From assembly GCA_050247255.1 (NCBI GenBank), contig JBFWUM010000002.1:62001-126000 (forward strand): a DNA stretch of 64,000 nt, read 5' to 3'. The notes under the pieces were generated by a model that made no database searches, was not told the origin of the DNA, and was given only the letters and a program-made list of their open reading frames with translations. Origin of the DNA: JBFWUM01 sp050247255. Lineage in GTDB: Bacteria > Acidobacteriota > Vicinamibacteria > Vicinamibacterales > UBA2999. A program made the position numbers and the translations under genes. Shown here one piece after another: positions 61,795-64,000 of this stretch (positions are counted from its first letter, which is position 1; each line of letters opens with the position of its first letter).

Positions 61795-62836
61795 AGACCT
61801 GCTGTCGATGATGGTCGATCCAGCCGACCGCTCGCCGATGCGGGTCCTGGTGACGGAACGGTCGGCCGACGGGGCGGTCCTGGAGGGGACGCTTGCGGGC
61901 AGCGGGGGCCGGCAGTACCCGATCCGCGCGGGCATCCCACGGTTTGTCGGGGCCACGGATCAGGCGCAGGAACAGACGAAGGGGAGCTTCGCGTACAAGT
62001 GGCAGCGGACCACGAGTTATGGCTCCAGCGCGTCGATCGAGCAGGGGCGCCGCTGGCTGCTCGAGCGCTACGGGTTCGGCTCGAGCGAGGAGATGGCCGG
62101 GTACATGGCGTCGCGCGGCCGCGTGCTCGACGCCGGCTGCGGCGGCGGGCACGCCGCGTCCTTCTGGTTGTCCCCTGGCTGGGGCGGTGACGCGTGGGTG
62201 GGTATCGACATCTCTGACGCGATCGACGTGGCGCGCGAACGCCTCGGCTCGATTCCGGCGACGGCATTCGTCCAGGCCGACGTCATGCAGCTGCCGTTCG
62301 CCGACGAGGCGTTCGATGTCGTGTTCTCCGAGGGGGTGCTGCACCATACGCCGAGCACGGAACGCGCGTTCAAGTCGCTCGTGCGCGTCGTGCGCTCCGG
62401 TGGGGAGCTGATGGTGTACATCTACCGCCGCAAGTCGCCGGTGCGCGAGTTCACCGACGACCATGTGCGCCAGGCGATCGCCGGCCTGCCGCCGGAGGCG
62501 GCCTGGGAAGCCCTGCGGCCGCTCACCGCGCTCGGCCAGGCGCTGGCACAGGCGCGCGTGACGATCGAGCTGCCCGAGCCGGTGGACGTGCTCGGCATCC
62601 CCGCCGGGCGTCACGACGTGCAGCGGCTGATCTACTGGCATTTCGCCAAGCTGTTCTGGAACGACGCGCTGTCGTTCGAGGAGAACCTGCACGTGAACTT
62701 CGACTGGTACCACCCCCGCTACGCTCACCGGCATACCGAGGCCGAGCTTCGCCGGTGGTGCGACGAGGCGGGGTTGCGCGTCACCCGCCTCGACGTCCAG
62801 GACAGCGGGTTCACGCTGCGGGCGATCCGCGACTGA
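61787..62836 (+). CDS. Trm112-like domain plus SAM methyltransferase
   Basis: The protein is 349 residues. The N-terminal 60 residues (DRSPMRVLV... RQYPIRAGIPRF) are a Trm112-like zinc-less domain; then VLDAGCGGGHAASFWLS, VGIDIS, DVMQLPFADEAFDVVFSEGV and LHHTPSTERAFK form the methyltransferase. ATG 61787 is chosen; ATG 61778 would add three residues. The substrate is unknown, probably a glycan or lipid-linked sugar. Confidence 0.76.
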   Translation: MREDLLSMMVDPADRSPMRVLVTERSADGAVLEGTLAGSGGRQYPIRAGIPRFVGATDQAQEQTKGSFAYKWQRTTSYGSSASIEQGRRWLLERYGFGSSEEMAGYMASRGRVLDAGCGGGHAASFWLSPGWGGDAWVGIDISDAIDVARERLGSIPATAFVQADVMQLPFADEAFDVVFSEGVLHHTPSTERAFKSLVRVVRSGGELMVYIYRRKSPVREFTDDHVRQAIAGLPPEAAWEALRPLTALGQALAQARVTIELPEPVDVLGIPAGRHDVQRLIYWHFAKLFWNDALSFEENLHVNFDWYHPRYAHRHTEAELRRWCDEAGLRVTRLDVQDSGFTLRAIRD

Positions 62837-62837
62837 T

Positions 62838-64000
62838 ATGTGTGGCATAGCCGGCGTGCTGAGCGTGCGCGGCGATGCGGTGGCGCTGCCGCTGCTGCGC
62901 CGGATGACCGACGCGCTCGCCCACCGCGGGCCCAACGGCGACGGCCATTACGCCGACGGTCCCGTCGGCCTGGGCCACCGCCGTCTCGCCGTCATTGACC
63001 TGTCGCCCGCCGGGCACCAGCCGATGGCCAACGAGTCGGGCGACGTCGTCCTCACCTACAACGGCGAGATCTACAACTTCCAGGCGCTGCGCGTGGAGCT
63101 CGAGGCGCGCGGCCACCGCTTTCACTCCCGCACCGATTCGGAAGTCGTGGTCCACGCCTACGAGGAATGGGGCGACCGGTGCGTCGAGCGGTTCAACGGG
63201 ATGTTCGCCTTCGCGCTCTGGGATGCGAACAACCGCCGCATCCTCCTGGCACGGGATCGTTTCGGGATCAAGCCGCTGTACTACTTTTGGGACGGCCGCG
63301 ACCTGGTGTTTGCGTCCGAGGTGAAGGCGGTGCTGTGCCACCCGTCGGTGCCACGGCGGGTATCGCTGCCGGCCCTCAACCAGTACTTCACGTTCCAGAA
63401 CGTCCTGACGGACGAGACCCTGTTCGACGGCGTGCGGGTTGTGGCGCCCGGCACCTGCCTGACGCTCGACGCCGGCGCCGGGGCGGCGCCGCGGTCGCAC
63501 CGGTACTGGGACTTCGACTTCACCAATCCGCTCGCGATCAGCCGCGAGGAGGCGGCGGAGGAGCTCTTTCACCGATTCGAGCGGGCGGTGACGCGCCAGC
63601 TCGTCAGCGACGTGCCGGTGGGCAGCTACATCAGCGGGGGCATGGACTCGGGATCCATCGCCGCCGTCGCCAGTCGGCACCTGGGCCGATTGAGCAGCTT
63701 CACGTGCGGGTTCGATCTGTCGTCGGCATCGGGTCTCGAGCTCGGCTTCGACGAGCGTGCCCGGGCCGAGGCGCTGGCCAACCGCCTCAAGTCGGAACAC
63801 TACGAAGTGGTGCTGCACGCGGGGGACATGGAGCACGTGATGCCGGATCTCATCTGGCATCTGGAAGATCTCCGGGTCGGCCAGTGCTACCCGAACTACT
63901 ACGTCGCGCGCCTGGCGAGCAAGTTCGTCACCGTCGTCATGTCGGGTATCGGCGGCGACGAGCTGGCGGCCGGATACCCGTGGCGTTACTACCGCGGGGC
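62838..64000 (+). CDS. Asparagine synthetase-like glutamine amidotransferase (AsnB paralogue 3), 3' end missing
   Basis: The frame is open to the end of the window (about 387 residues visible). MCGIAGVLSV places Cys at position 2; HRGPNGDGHYADG, YNGEIYNFQALR, ARDRFGIKPLYYF, and ISGGMDSGSIAAV then SGIGGDELAAGYP show both domains. It differs from the other two paralogues in the GIKPLYY form of the glutaminase core. The start follows the previous stop after one base. Confidence 0.9.
   Translation, partial: MCGIAGVLSVRGDAVALPLLRRMTDALAHRGPNGDGHYADGPVGLGHRRLAVIDLSPAGHQPMANESGDVVLTYNGEIYNFQALRVELEARGHRFHSRTDSEVVVHAYEEWGDRCVERFNGMFAFALWDANNRRILLARDRFGIKPLYYFWDGRDLVFASEVKAVLCHPSVPRRVSLPALNQYFTFQNVLTDETLFDGVRVVAPGTCLTLDAGAGAAPRSHRYWDFDFTNPLAISREEAAEELFHRFERAVTRQLVSDVPVGSYISGGMDSGSIAAVASRHLGRLSSFTCGFDLSSASGLELGFDERARAEALANRLKSEHYEVVLHAGDMEHVMPDLIWHLEDLRVGQCYPNYYVARLASKFVTVVMSGIGGDELAAGYPWRYYRG

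Noticed and set aside
1..64000. CRISPR array, insertion sequence, prophage or attachment site
   Set aside because: No regularly spaced repeats, transposase or integrase, and no repeated copy of the tRNA 3' ends was seen.

Overview
The window is a dense, GC-rich stretch (about two thirds or more G+C by eye) of a Gram-negative bacterial chromosome. It carries lipid A acylation and phosphorylation genes, an LPS inner-core heptose operon, a class A penicillin-binding protein, two tRNAs, and more than 40 kb of surface-polysaccharide genes. GTG and TTG starts are common, and neighbouring genes often overlap through GTGA, ATGA or TTGA. The separate hldE kinase and adenylyltransferase genes, the base composition and the very large glycan region would fit Acidobacteriota (Vicinamibacteria-like). 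That placement is an inference from style, not a measured phylogeny. No rRNA, CRISPR array, insertion sequence, phage gene, integrase or replication origin was seen. No gene-free stretch exceeds 300 bases; the largest is 35372-35545 (174 bp), which holds a strong promoter and a palindrome.

Layout. (1) 1-6270: lpxK (partial)-lpxL-like-waaF-gmhB-hldE1-hldE2-heptosyltransferase I-ICMT-like, one tightly coupled operon for lipid A and ADP-heptose/inner core; gmhA and hldD are not in view. (2) 6306-6462: tRNA-Val(UAC) and tRNA-Asp(GUC). (3) 6473-16630: a polytopic membrane protein, a secreted metallo-beta-lactamase-fold protein, PBP1A, DNA polymerase III delta-prime, a short PdxA, and three further envelope proteins. 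(4) 16627-21993: a nucleotide-sugar island with a methyltransferase, a SAF-domain oxidoreductase and a RmlC-like epimerase on the minus strand, and GT2, RfbF and an SDR epimerase on the plus strand. (5) 21948-35371: an AsnB paralogue, a glycosyltransferase-like/FkbM-like fusion, smpB, a paralogue of the fusion's N-terminal half, methyltransferases, an MBOAT/AlgJ-type O-acetylation pair, a membrane protein paralogous to that of region 3, and a formyltransferase. (6) 35439-56956: one long plus-strand run that begins with a sigma70-type promoter, a palindrome and an EPS-type MarR regulator fused to a Rossmann domain. It continues through a membrane nucleotide-sugar dehydratase, a WlbA-like dehydrogenase, a full pseudaminic-acid-type pathway (PseB, PseC, PseG-PseH fusion, PseI, extra GNAT), an amidotransferase trio (PseA/WbuX, HisH-like, HisF-like) with two methyltransferases, two SpsF-like cytidylyltransferases, another oxidoreductase and aminotransferase, two glycosyltransferase-like proteins, a 2-oxoglutarate oxygenase and a Wzx-type flippase. 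(7) 56956-64000: a second AsnB, a methyltransferase, an SDR epimerase, a DegT aminotransferase, a Trm112/methyltransferase and a third AsnB cut by the window end.

How they may work together: region 6 reads as a locus that makes, activates, modifies and exports a pseudaminic-acid-like nonulosonate. The amidotransferase trio suggests an acetamidino group. The methyltransferase between its hisH- and hisF-like subunits raises the possibility that this amidine is N-methylated. The regulator at the head may sense a nucleotide sugar through its Rossmann domain and act at the palindrome over the promoter start. These last points are inference. Separately, all seven tail-to-tail gene pairs in the window overlap at their 3' ends, leaving no room for ordinary terminators between them.
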